This document shows positions 28,999 to 39,616 of a stretch of 64,000 bases of DNA, one piece after another. Below the pieces are notes generated by a model. The model worked only from the letters and a program-made list of their open reading frames with translations. It made no database searches and was not told the DNA's origin. The translations under genes were made by a program, and so were the position numbers. The DNA is from Massilia sp. H-1. GTDB lineage: Bacteria; Pseudomonadota; Gammaproteobacteria; Burkholderiales; Burkholderiaceae_D. Each line of letters starts with the position of its first letter. Position 1 is the stretch's first letter. Location of the stretch: positions 930,001-994,000 of the forward strand of contig CP087969.1 in the NCBI GenBank assembly GCA_024703915.1. Direction: 5' to 3'.

Positions 28999-31900
28999 TT
29001 ACACGACCTTGTTCAAGGCCACCGGCACCGGTGCGCCACGGCGCATGACCGCCCGATAGCCCAACATCAGCATGCGGTAGATGAAGCGGATGAAGGTCAG
29101 GAACAGCAGCACTTCGACCAAGGTGGCAAAGAAGGCTGGCAGCGCGCTGGAAGCGGGCCGCGCGGCGGTGGAACTTGGCCGCCATGTGGTCGCGCTTGAT
29201 CTCGATGCTGTCATAGAAGGTCGGCACCACCAGCAAGGTCAGGATGGTCGAGGTAATCGTCCCGCCAATGATGGCAATGGCCAGCGGACGGTAGAACTCG
29301 CCGCCCTCGCCCAGGCCGATGGCCACCGGCAGCATGCTTAGGCGATCAGGGCGAAGGTGGTCATCAGGATCGGGCGCAGGCGCATGCGGCCGAAGCATCC
29401 ATCAGCGCTTTTCGCGGTCGAAGCCTTCCTCTTCATGCGCACAGCGCCCACGTCGAGCAGCAGAATCGCGTTCTTCGCCACCAGGCCCATCAGCATGATG
29501 ATGCCGATCATGCTCATCAGGTTCAGCGTCTGGCCGGTGGCCAGCAGCGCCAGCACCACGCCGATCAGCGACAGCGGCAGCGAAATCATCACCGCCAGCG
29601 GCGCCGTGAAGGAACCGAACTGGATCACCAGGATCAGATACATCAGGCCAATACCGGACAGCAGCGCGATCACCATCGAGGTGAACAGTTCTTTCTGGTC
29701 CTGGCCCTGGCCACCCAGCTCCAGGCCGTAGCCAGGCGGGAAGGCGAAGGACTGGGCCAGCTTCATGGCGTCGGCCGTCACTTCACCGTTCGAGCGGCCC
29801 TGGGCGTTGGCCGAGACCGCGATCGAACGCTTGCCGTTCTTGTGCGCGATGCCGGACGGGCCCTTGCCCATCGAAATCGTGGCGATCTGGTCGAGCGGCA
29901 CCATTTCGGTGCTGCTTAGCCACGGCGATCGGCAAGCGCTCGATGTTTTCCGCATTCACGCGGTCGTCCGGGTGCAGGCGCACCGCGACGTCGCGCGATT
30001 CGCCGGTCGGGTCGACCCAGTCGCCCACTTCGACAGCCGGCGAACGCCACCCGCAGCGCTTGCGCCGCATCGTTGACGGAAATGCCCATCGAGTTGGCCA
30101 GGCCACGGTTCAGTTCGATCTGCAGCTCGTTTTTCGGATCCTGCTCGGACAGGCCGACATCGACCGCGCCCTTCACTTCGCGCAGCTTGTCCATGTAGGC
30201 ATTGGCAATTTCGAGCAGCTTGCGCGAGTCCGGGCCGGTAAATTCGATCTGGATCGGCTTGCGCGCGCCCTGGTTCAAGTCGTCCAGCACCACGAATTCG
30301 GCGCCCACCAGGGTCTTGATCTTTTCGCGCATCTCGACCGCGATTTCCTTGGCGCTGCGTTTGCGGGTCTGGCGCTTGCCGATGTCGATCCGCACGCGGC
30401 CGCCGCTGGCGTCGATGCGGCTGCTGGTTTCCTTGACCTCTGGAATGGTGCGCGCCAGTTCGGCCGCCGTTTCCATTTTCAGGCGCGCATATTCGACGCT
30501 CGACGAGGCTAGTAGCGTGCGCACGGTGATCACGATGAAGCCCGAGTCGGTCTTGGGCAGGAAGTCCGAGCCGCCGAATTTGCCTTGCACGACGATGGCG
30601 CCGACAAACACGGAAAACGCCAGTATGCCCATCGCGATGCGGTGATGCAGGGCCCAGGCAATCACATTGCCGTAGCGGTCGGCCTGGTGATCGAACCAGA
30701 TATTGAATTTCTCCAGCACGCGCGACAGACCCGTTTTCGGCGCCTTGTGGTGGCCGACCGGGTCGCCCCAGAAGGCGGACAGCATCGGATCGAGCGTAAA
30801 ACGAGATGATCAGGCTGACCAGCACCGAGCAGGTCACGGTCAGCGCGAACGGACGGAACCATTCGCCCGAAATGCCGGGCATGAAGGCCACCGGAATGAA
30901 CACGGCAATGATCGAGAAGGTGGTCGCGGCAACGGCCAGGCCGATCTCGGCCGTGCCTTCGAGCGCGGCGGTGCGGCGGTCGGAACCGCGCTCCATGTGG
31001 CGCACGATGTTTTCCCCGCACCACGATCGCGTCATCGATCAGCACCCCGATCGCCAGCGACAGGCCGAGCAGGGTCATGAAGTTGAGCGTGAAGCCGCAC
31101 AGCCAGACCGCGATGAAGGCGGCGATGACTGAGGTAGGCAGCGACAGCGCGGTAATGAGCGTCGAACGCCAGGAATTGAGGAAGGCGTACACCACGAAGA
31201 TGGTCAGGATGGCGCCGAACATGAGCGACTCGATCACGTTGTTCAGGCTGCGCTGGGAGCGGTCGCCGCCGTCGTCGATGACTTCCAGCTTGGTGCCCTT
31301 CTGCAGCAGTTCGGCCTCGATCTTCTTGACCTCTTCCTTGACCTTGTTGGCCACGGTCACGGTACTGGCATCCTTGGAACGGCTGACCGAGATCCCCACG
31401 TTCGGCTTGCCGCTGCGAATCGACAGGCTGTTGACGTCGGCAAAGCCATCCTTGATTTCGGCGACCTGCGCCAGGCGCACGATCTCGTCGCCGCGGCGCT
31501 TGACCACGATCTGCTGGAATTCGTCGGGCGACTCGATCCGGCCCACCAGGCGGATGCTCTTCTCGTCGAGCGTGCCGCGCACCTTGCCGACCGGCGCATT
31601 GGTGTTCTGGTTGCGCAGGGCCAGCACGACTTCGCCGACCGACACATTGTATTCACGCAGCTTGGCCGCGCGCAGCAGGACCGACAGTTCGCGCTTGAGC
31701 GAGCCGCCGACGCTGACAATGGACACGCCGTCGATGGCGCGGAAACGGTCGGCGATCACGTCTTCGGCCAGGCGCGAGATTTCCGCGTGGCTCTGCGTAT
31801 TCGACGACAGCGCCAGCGAAATCACCGGTTCCGAGGCCGGATCGGCGCGCTGCAGAATCGGCTCGCGCATTTCGGTCGGCAGCTTGTAGCGCACGGCCGC

Positions 31901-32236
31901 GATCGCGTTGCGGATTTCATCGGAGGCTTCGATCAGGTTCTTGCTGAACCCGAATTCGATGAAGAAGAAAGCGCTGCCTTCATTCGCATTGGCTTCGATC
32001 TTGTTCACGCCCGGAATGCTCTGGAACGATTTCTCGATGCGGTTGACCACTTCGCGTTCGACCGTGTCAGGCGAGGCGCCCGGATACGGAATATTGACGA
32101 TGATGAAGGGCATTTCCACGTCCGGGTTCTGGTTCACCCGCAGCTTGGACAGGGCCAGCAGGCCCAGGCACATCATGGCCAGGATCAGGACGATGGTCGC
32201 GATCGGCCGCTTGATACTGAAGTCGGAAAGGAACAT
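28999..32236 (-). CDS. RND-family multidrug efflux permease (HAE1)
   Basis: This is the inner-membrane pump subunit of a tripartite efflux system. It begins [20 protein letters not shown], with porter-domain blocks [40 protein letters not shown], and the transmembrane region [40 protein letters not shown] followed by VV. The second half shows [20 protein letters not shown] and [20 protein letters not shown]. About 1,075 residues. Breaks occur near 31015, 30800, 30045 and 29395, and at 30508, 29924 and 29336; the last two restore AVAGSTEM and LIAGMLPVA with GCCGGC. The adaptor gene ends 3 bp upstream. The outer-membrane channel is not nearby. Confidence 0.9.
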
Positions 32237-32239
32237 GGC

Positions 32240-33376
32240 TTATTTTCCCTGGGCGGCGGCGGCGGACGAAGCGCTGGCGACCTTGGAGGCGGCCATGGTG
32301 ACTTGCTGGCCATCCTTGAGGGTCGAATTCGGGTTGCGCAACACGATGTCGCCGACGGCCAGGCCGCTGCGCACTTCATAGCTGCCGGTGCGCGCATCGC
32401 GCTGGCCGACCACCAGTTCGGCCTTGTTCAGGGTCGTGCCCTTGATGCGCCAGGTATACGATTTGTCGCCCGCCTTGAGCAGCGCGCCTTCCGGCAGCAT
32501 CAGCGCGGCCGCGGTTTCGGCTTCGATATGGCCTTCGCCATACAGGCCGGACACGCGCGGCTGCACCGAGTTCAGCGCGAACGCGACCAGCACTTCGACC
32601 TGGCGCGTGATTTCATTGGCGGCCGGATCGACGCGCTTGACGACGCCGCGGAATTCCTGGCCTAAGCATAGCCATTGACGCGGAAGCTGACCGGCTGGCC
32701 GACCTTGACCGCGGCGATCTTGTCGGCCGACACGCGGCCTTCGAAACGCATGCTGCGCGGATCGATCACCTTGACCAATTCCTTGCCGATGGTGGCGGTG
32801 TCGCCTACCGACACCTTGCGGTCGCTGACGATGCCGTCGAACGGCGCGCACGACCGTGCGCGACAATTGCTGGCGTGCCACGGCGGCGCGCGAACGGGCG
32901 GCCGCCACTTCGCTGGCCGCGCTGTTGCGCCGCACTTCGGCGTCGTCCATGGCCTGGGCGCTGGTCATGCCCGAAGCGCGCAGGGTCTTCATCCGTTCGA
33001 CCTGGCGTTCGGCCTGGTCGAGCGCCTGGGCGGCCGAGCGGGCTGCCGCTTCGGCCGAGCTCAGATTGTCGCGAATGGCGGTTTCGTCGAGCTTGACGAG
33101 GACGTCGCCCTGCTTGACGGCTTCGCCGTTTTCCTTGAGAACTTGCAGCACCACGGCGGCCACTTCGGCGCGCAGGTCGGCCTTGCGTTCGGGCTGGATG
33201 GAGCCGGTCACGACCGGGCCGGACGCGAGCGCATTGGTTTGCACGGTCAGCGTGTCTTCCGGCGAAATGCTCAACTGAACTGCAGCCGCTTCCTTGCCCG
33301 TGTCTTTCTTGACGTCCTTACTACAGGCGACGAGTGCCGAGCCGATAGCGAGGGCAAGCAGTGTTTTGCGCAGCAT
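32240..33376 (-). CDS. RND efflux periplasmic adaptor (membrane-fusion protein)
   Basis: A lipoprotein signal (MLRKTLLALAIGSALVACSK) leads into the lipoyl half-motif VVLQVLKENGEAVKQGDVL, a helical hairpin (SAEAAARSAAQALDQAERQV and neighbours) and the barrel and membrane-proximal domains (GQEFRGVVKRVDPAANEITR, MLPEGALLKAGDKSYTWRI). The C-terminal stretch ends VASASSAAAAQGK. Breaks lie near 32845 and at 32660-32667 (NGYA-GQEF restored by GCCGGC). It is first in the operon; the promoter should be just upstream of 33376. Confidence 0.87.
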   Translation of the reverse strand: MLRKTLLALAIGSALVACSKDVKKDTGKEAAAVQLSISPEDTLTVQTNALASGPVVTGSIQPERKADLRAEVAAVVLQVLKENGEAVKQGDVLVKLDETAIRDNLSSAEAAARSAAQALDQAERQVERMKTLRASGMTSAQAMDDAEVRRNSAASEVAAARSRAAVARQQLSRTVVRAVRRHRQRPQGVGRRHRHHRQGIGQGDRSAQHAFRRPRVGRQDRRGQGRPAGQLPRQWLCLGQEFRGVVKRVDPAANEITRQVEVLVAFALNSVQPRVSGLYGEGHIEAETAAALMLPEGALLKAGDKSYTWRIKGTTLNKAELVVGQRDARTGSYEVRSGLAVGDIVLRNPNSTLKDGQQVTMAASKVASASSAAAAQGK

Positions 33377-33545
33377 ATGAAATTCTCCGGAAATATAGAT
33401 TGAAAACTACTAGCTTCTCAGTATCTCCCGCTTGCTGCGGGAGCGTCAACGAAGGAAAGGCAGAATGCATTTTTCGACGACTGAACTGCATTTTAGGGGG
33501 ATGAACTGCATGCCCTCCCCCTTCGGGTGGTTGCCGAAAGGAACC

Positions 33546-33964
33546 TTAGAACCGGGTAAATACATTAAACAGCAGGAAGCCCATGCCGATGCCGGTGCAG
33601 ATGCCGCCGCCGATTTCGACCAGGGTGTGACCCATCCGTTCGCGCAGATGGGTGTGGCCGTCCTTGCCCGCTGCCAGGCGGTTGATGGCGGCTGCCTGGC
33701 GGCCTACGTGCTGGCGCAAACTGTTGGCGTCGATCATGACGATGAAGGCGAGCGTGACCGCCACCCCGAAAGCCGGGTTGCCCATGCCTTCGCGCAGCGA
33801 TCAGGGTGGCCATGCTGGTCACCACGGCGCTGTGATTGCTCGGGAAGCCGCCATTGCCCACCAAATTGAAGGCCCAGCGCCGCTGGCGCGCTGTTGATCA
33901 GGAACTTGATCGGACCGACCACCAGCCAGGTCAGGACCGGGGTGATGAGATAGCTGATATCCAT
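33546..33964 (-). CDS. Divergent PAP2-family membrane protein (DUF212)
   Basis: The small membrane protein starts MDISYLITPVLTWLVVGPIK and, across two frame breaks near 33880 and 33800, gives NGGFPSNHSAVVTSMATLIA, the family's serine-histidine block (PSNHS-A). It continues VTLAFIVMIDANSLRQHVGR and GHTLVEIGGGICTGIGMGFL. DUF212 proteins are divergent relatives of PAP2 phosphatases with unclear activity. About 138 residues, normal for the family. It stands between the efflux adaptor and the response regulator and has no obvious partner. Confidence 0.78.
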
Positions 33965-34216
33965 GCAATTTCCTTGTATAAGTCAGTAAGCGATGCTTTT
34001 ATGCAACGCGGGATTATCGCAGACCCCATAGCAGGGCGCCAGCCCCGTCAGCGCTTGATTCTACCCGTAAAGACAAGCTCGCCGTGACCGGGTCCGCACA
34101 CCGGCAGCGCGGCGCTTTTGCCTGGCGCGAAAAAGCTTTGCTGCGCGAGAAAGGGATCAAAAAATCGTCAAATGCGTGCATACTATGTTCACAATTGCTA
34201 AACAGTAAGGATTGTT

Positions 34217-34969
34217 GTGGAGTCAATCTCTTCCAGCCGCTCCCGCATTCTCGTGGTCGACGATTCTGCATTCGAACAGCGCATGCTGGCCGAATTACTG
34301 ACCAAACACGATCACATGGTCCTGGCCGCCTACAACGGCCATCAGGGTTATGAACTGGCTGCCAGCGCCCGTCCCGACCTGATCCTGCTCGACGTGCGCA
34401 TGCCCTACGTGGACGGGTTTGCCACCTGCCGCCTGCTCAAGGCCAATCCCGACACGGCCGCCATTCCCATCATCTTCGTCAGCGGCGCCGATGCCGAGGA
34501 TGAAAAAGTGCTGGGTCTGTCGGTGGGCGCGGTCGACTTTGTCAGCAAGCCCTTCTCGGGCGCCGAGCTGGCGGCCCGGATCCAGGTGCACCTCAAGCTG
34601 GCGCGGCGCACTGGAAGCGGCCGCACCCGACACCAGCAGCCAAGCAGCGCCGACGAGGTGCTGGTGCGGGCCGCCCGGCAACTGATCGACGCCGACCTGG
34701 CCGCCGTTCCCACGCTCGACGAGATTGCCGGGCAGGTCGGCACCTACCGCGAAAAACTGTCGCAAGTGTTCCGCGAAACCATGGGCTGCACCGTGTTCGC
34801 CTATATCCACGACCAGCGCATCGCGCGCGGCGGCGAGCTGCTGCTGCGCGACACCGAGATCGACATCCAGGCCATCGCCCTGCTGGTCGGCTTCCAGAAT
34901 GCGGGCAATTTCGCCACCGCCTTCCGCGAACGCAACGGCATGCCGCCGAGCACCTACCGCAAGCTGTAG
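34217..34969 (+). CDS. Response regulator with AraC-type DNA-binding output
   Basis: The receiver domain holds RILVVDDSAFEQRMLAELL (acidic pair), the phosphoacceptor Asp in LILLDVRMPYVDG, the Ser in IIFVSGADAED and the Lys in DFVSKPFSGAEL. After a linker (about residues 130-150, where compensating frame errors are possible near 34610-34640), an AraC-type double helix-turn-helix follows: PTLDEIAGQVGTYREKLSQV, FRETMGCTVFAYIHDQR, AIALLVGFQNAGNFATAFRE and NGMPPSTYRKL. The start is GTG after AGTAAGGA. No sensor kinase is adjacent. Target genes are unknown. Confidence 0.83.
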   Translation: MESISSSRSRILVVDDSAFEQRMLAELLTKHDHMVLAAYNGHQGYELAASARPDLILLDVRMPYVDGFATCRLLKANPDTAAIPIIFVSGADAEDEKVLGLSVGAVDFVSKPFSGAELAARIQVHLKLARRTGSGRTRHQQPSSADEVLVRAARQLIDADLAAVPTLDEIAGQVGTYREKLSQVFRETMGCTVFAYIHDQRIARGGELLLRDTEIDIQAIALLVGFQNAGNFATAFRERNGMPPSTYRKL

Positions 34970-35099
34970 GACCAGCGGCGCCCGGCATTAGGCGGATCGG
35001 GCGCGGGGAGTATTCCCAAAGCGGCAAAACCCTTAGAATCATGACAGGCGGCGCCATCCGGGCGCCACCGGCACGCTTCTCTTCGTAAAGGTAGCCACC

Positions 35100-36147
35100 A
35101 TGCGCCATTTCCGATTGTCATTCGCGGTCACGATTATCCTGATGGCCCTGGCTAACTGGTGGGGCTACAACCACGGCGGCACCATGCCACTTGCTGTCGG
35201 CGCTGTGGATCGCGGCGGTGCTGGGCGTGCTGGAAGTATCCTTGTCCTTCGATAACGCGGTGGTCAACGCCTCGGTGCTGCGCCACTGGGACCATTTCTG
35301 GCGCACCTTGTTCCTCACGGTCGGCATCCTGGTGGCCGTGTTCGGCATGCGCTTGCTGTTCCCGCTGGTGATCGTCTCGGTCGCCACCGGCATGGGCATG
35401 CTCGACGTCTGGCACATGGCGCTGGAGACCCCGACCGAATATTCGCGCCACCTGACCGAGCATCATGCCGAAGTGGCGGCCTTTGGCGGCGCCTTCCTGC
35501 TGCTGGTGTTCCTCAATTTTTTATTCGACGAAGAGAAGGAACTGCACTGGCTCGGATGGATCGAAGAGAAGGTAGGCAAATACGGCAGCGAAGGCCTGGC
35601 CGTTCTGGTCGCGCTGGGCGCGTCGTTCGCCGCCACCTCGCTGGTGCCGGAGGCGCGCAAGCTGGCCGTGCTGGCCTCGGGCGTGCTCGGCGTGGCCGTG
35701 TATGTCGGGGTGGACTGGCTCAGCGGCCTGCTGGAGGAAGAAGAAGCCGATCCCACGATCGGCAAGATGATTTCGCGCGGCAGCATCGGCGGCTTCCTCT
35801 ACCTGGAAGTGCTCGATGCCTCGTTCAGCTTTGACGGCGTGATCGGCGCGTTTGCCATCACCAACGACGTCGTGATCATCATGCTGGGGCTGGCCATCGG
35901 CGCCATGTTCGTGCGCTCGCTGACCGTGTTTCTCGTAGAAAAAGGCACCTTGCAGGAATTTGTCTACCTCGAACACGGGGCCCATTATGCGATCGGCATT
36001 CTGGCCGTGATCATGTTTGCCAGCGTGCGCTACGAGATTGCCGAGTGGTTTACGGGCTTGTCGGGGGTGGCCTTCATCGTCGTGTCGCTGTGGTCTTCGC
36101 ACCGCTACAAACTGGCGCAAGAGGGGCAACCGGCGGCCGAGGCTTGA
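35100..36147 (+). CDS. DUF475 (TerC-like) integral membrane protein
   Basis: This polytopic protein carries the two TerC-type repeats: LGVLEVSLSFDNAVVNASVL and LYLEVLDASFSFDGVIGAFA. Other blocks are KELHWLGWIEEKVGKYGSE and LGLAIGAMFVRSLTVFLVEK. The N-terminus (MRHFRLSFAVTIILMALANW) is separated by a frame break near 35188. The family belongs to the TerC/YjbE-like metal transporters and stress proteins, so metal-ion transport is a reasonable guess. About 350 residues, the usual length. It is preceded by TAAAGG. Confidence 0.82.
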
Positions 36148-36201
36148 TAAATCCGCCATTGCTGGCACAATGGGCGCGCCTATCACCTACTCTGGACTAC
36201 G

Positions 36202-36578
36202 ATGCTTCTTTCCAAACGCACCTCCCTCGTACTGATCGCAGTGATCTTGCTGCCTGCCTTGCTGTTCGCCCTGTATGTCTGGTTCACGCTGAGCTGGTCG
36301 TATTCGGACGGCGAGCGGGGCTTAGCTACCTGCAAAAGTTTTCGCGCAAAGGCTGGATCTGCAAGACCTGGGAGGGTGAAATCCTGCTCTCGAGCATGCC
36401 CGGCGCGATTCCCGAGCGCTTCGCGTTTTCCGTGCGCGACGACGAAGTCGCCAAACAATTGATGGCCGCCACAGGCAAGCGCGTGGTGCTGAGCTACGCC
36501 CAGCACAAGGGCGTGCCGAGCTCCTGCTTCGGCGAGACCGAGCACTTCATCAGCAAAGTCGTCGTCGGCCCCAACTAA
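36202..36578 (+). CDS. Small membrane-anchored protein, unknown function
   Basis: A single N-terminal helix (TSLVLIAVILLPALLFALYV) anchors a periplasmic-facing domain: YLQKFSRKGWICKTWEGEI, MPGAIPERFAFSVRDDEVAK, VLSYAQHKGVPSSCFGETEH. Two cysteines could pair. The lesion at 36320-36326 breaks the frame just after the helix. I recall short conserved proteins of this type in Burkholderiales, always uncharacterised. A palindromic hairpin with a T tract follows. It converges on the caspase fusion gene. Confidence 0.62.
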
Positions 36579-36596
36579 GCACTGTTTCTTCCAAAC

Positions 36597-36615
36597 AGGG
36601 GTCTGACCCCTTTTT
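36597..36615 (+). terminator. Short hairpin with T tract (shared intergenic word)
   Basis: AGGGGTCTGACCCCT is a near-perfect palindrome followed by TTTT. It ends the small membrane protein gene just before the convergent fusion gene. The same core (GGGGTC-GACC) recurs in the long hairpin after argG. Confidence 0.65.
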
Positions 36616-36620
36616 CATGT

Positions 36621-39434
36621 TCAAAGTTTGTCGAGGGCTTGCTTGACGGTGGCGGCGGCGCTGCTGGTCGGGGCAAGTTCGAGGAAGGTCTTGTAGGCGG
36701 CCCTGGCGCGCGCGCCGTCGCCTGCCAGCACCTGGGCGTCGCCCAGGTTGCGGTAGGCCACCGCGCGCGAGGGGTCCATCTTGACCGTGTTGTCGAACCA
36801 GCGCGCCGCTTCCTTGTAGCGCGCCTGCTTGAAGAAGACAGAAGCCCAGGTTGTTGGCCGCCAGCGCGAAGTCGGGCCGCAGTTTCAGCGCTTCGGTAAA
36901 TTCCGCTTCGGCTTCGGCGTACTGCTTTTCCTTGAACAGCTGCAGTCCGCGGTCGTTGGCCCGCTGCGCCAGCTGCCGCTGCGACGAGGGCACCGCCTGC
37001 GGTGTCACCAGCGTCTGTTCTTTGCCCTGCAAGTCCTTGATCGTGACCGGCGCCGCCGGGGCCGGGCCCGGCTTGTCGTCGGCCTTGGCCAGTTCCGGGC
37101 CGCGCGGCGTCGAGCTTGGAGTTGACGGCGATGGCGTCGTTCGACAGTTGCGCGGTCTGGACGCTGAGGAACTCGGTCTCGGCTTAAGCAGTTCGAACAC
37201 GAAGTCGCCCCCTTCCGATCCGGGCAGGCTGCCGAAGGCCGGGGTCTGGTTGGAGACGCCCGCTACCATGCGCGCCACGTAGGCGGCCAGCTCGGTGGCG
37301 GTGATCAGGCCGTCGCCATTGAGGTCGCCCTTGCCGCCCAGCGCCTGCAGCAGCGTCCAGGTAAACATCGAGTGGCCGTTCGGGCCGCCGTCCGACACCA
37401 GTTGCTCGGCGCCATGCATGGTGAGCATCTGGCGGCCGATGCGCTTGGCGTTGTCGCGCAAATAGGCGCTGGCGCCGCCGCCGCGTCAGTCCCAGCCCGC
37501 TGTAGCAGGCGTCCATGACGAACAGGACGTGCTTGGCGTTCAGGCTTTCGGCGATGTTCTGGATTTCCGTCATCGGGATGGCGTCGGTGGCGAACTGCTC
37601 GGGGTCGGAGTCGGACGGCACGATGTAGCCCAGGTCGCGCCTGGAACTGAGGTGGCGCGTGGCGCCGTGGCTTAAGCAAAGAAGACGAAGATGCGGTCGT
37701 TCTTTTGTACGCCGTGCGCCAGCTGGTCGTGGAAGGCGGCCAGGATGCTTAAGCGCGGGTGGCGGCGGCGTTTTCCAGCGCGACCACGCGCTCCGGCGCG
37801 AAGCCGAATTTGTCGACCAGGGTCTGGCGCATGGCGCGCGCGTCGCGCACCGCGTACTGCAGCTTGGGCCATTTGGCGTAGTCGTCGACGCCGATCACGA
37901 TGGCCCAGGAATTGGCGTAGCCGGTCGAGGGCAAGACCTTGGCCGCCGGTTCGGCGCCCGCTTTGCCGACCTTGAAGGCGGTGCCGTCCCAGCCGATGAA
38001 CTGGTAGCCGTCGGCGATCAGGCGGTCGAGAATGGCTTAAGCAACGCCTTGACCGCGCGCGTGGATGTCATGGAACAGGATGATGCCGCGCCCTTCCTTG
38101 TCGACCGAGCGCAGCACCCGGTCGGCGATCGAGGATGGCACCGGGTCGGCCCAGTCGAGCGAGTCGATATTCCACATCACGGAGCGCAGCTGCGCGCTGG
38201 CCAGGGCGTCCAGGCCTTCGCTGTTGCGCGCGCTAAGGGAAGCGGAACAGCGGCGAGCGCTCGCTGTCGACGGCCTTGAGCAAGGTGTCGGTGTTGAGAA
38301 TTTCGGCGCGCAGCTTGTCGCCGCTCTGGCGCGAGAGCTGGGCGTGCGAGTAGCTGTGGTTGGCCAGCACGTGGCCGGCCGCGCGCAGGCGGCGGCTGAC
38401 GGCCGCGCCGGGGCCGAGCGTGGCCTTGCCGTCGGCGCCGACCGTGCCCAGGTTCATGCCGACGTTGAAGAACACGGCTTAAGCACGCCGTACTGCTTGA
38501 GGATGGCGGCGATTTCCTCGCTGTAGCGCTTGTGCGGTCCGTCGTCGAAGGTGAGCACGACGGTCTTGGGCGGCAGCGCGGCGCCGAAGATTTCGCGCGG
38601 CTCCGGTTTGCCATCTGCCGCGGCCGGTGCGTCCTGCGCGGGCGCGGTACCCGACGCGGTACCCGACGCGGTACCCGACGCGGTACCCGACGCGGTTTCC
38701 GGCGCGGTCTCCAACGCCACCTCTGGCTGGCCCGGATACGACAGCACCACCCCGTATTCCTTGAGGATGCCTTCGCGCGTGTACAGCTTTTGCAGGTGCG
38801 CCAGGTAGGCGCTCCAGCGCTCGCGTTTGAGTTCGATGCCGCGCTGCTCGTAGCGGCCGAAGATCTGGCGGATTTCCTTTTCGTAGTTGTGTTCGATCTC
38901 GGCCAGCGCGTCCAGATCGTCCGAGATGCGCTTGTGGACCTTGATGGCTTAAGCAGCGAGGAGTCGCGCGCCACTTCGGTCAGCAAGCCTTGCAGCAGTT
39001 CGCGGAAGGCCAGGCGGTCGGCGTCGAACAGGCCGGGATCGGATTCGATGAAGTCGAGCAGGCCGCCGATCGCGTCGAAGCGGGTGGCCTGGCCGGAGCC
39101 AGCCAGCGCGGCCAGCGTGCGTTCGAGCGCGGCGCCGCGCGCCTGGTTGTCGTGGAACAGGGCCTGGCCCACGCGCGTGGCTTGCTCGCGGTGAGCGGCC
39201 TAGCAGCGCGCTGTCGTTGGCCAGCAGGACGATGATCTTGCGGTAGTTGGCCAGCACTTCGCGCAGCGCGACGTCGAGCGCGGCGCTGCTCGACGCGGGC
39301 GCCGCCGAGGCGACGGCCGGACCGGGCGGCGCGCTGGGCGCAGGCGGCGGCGGCGCGGCTCCACAGGAAAATGCCGAGACCGATGGCGCCGGCAGTGCTG
39401 CCGCGGCGCCGAGCTGAATGGGGGTGAACTTCAC
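36621..39434 (-). CDS. Polysaccharide deacetylase - caspase-like peptidase - TPR fusion protein
   Basis: After lesion correction this is one protein of about 930 residues. Order: GTG start and an N-terminal anchor (GAIGLGIFLWSR in a corrected frame); a helical region (residues about 60-270, with LLDFIESDPGLFDADRLAFR and ISDDLDALAEIEHNYEKEI); a Ser-Gly-Thr-Ala repeat; a NodB deacetylase domain (VVLTFDDGPHKRYSEE, ANHSYSHAQL, GIILFHDIH); a C14 caspase-like domain (SWAIVIGVDDYAKWPKL, the catalytic His in FFAGHGAT, the catalytic Cys in FVMDACYSGLG); an EF-hand-like loop DLNGDGLITATEL; and TPR repeats (LQLFKEKQYAEAEAEFTEAL). GCCGGC lesions at 37183, 37670, 37747, 38035, 38477, 38947 and 39198 each restore the domain joins. 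Substrate unknown; likely membrane-anchored and facing the periplasm. Confidence 0.78.
38644..38691 (-). repeat. Four perfect 12-bp tandem repeats inside the fusion gene
   Basis: The unit GCGGTACCCGAC occurs four times without change. It encodes a Ser-Gly-Thr-Ala repeat in the linker just ahead of the deacetylase domain. The unit length is a multiple of three, so slippage would change linker length without breaking the frame. Confidence 0.9.
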
Positions 39435-39616
39435 GGGGCTGACCTGTTCGTTGCAGTAAGAACTATGGATTATATTGCAACATTTGCCCGAACGAAAGCA
39501 GCGGCGTCGCTTACTGGCGTCATTTCGCAATTTCCTGTCATGAATACGCAATACCAGGGCGGTAGAGTTGGCTAAGATCATGCCAAAACCATAACAACCC
39601 TTGGAGATTTCAAACG

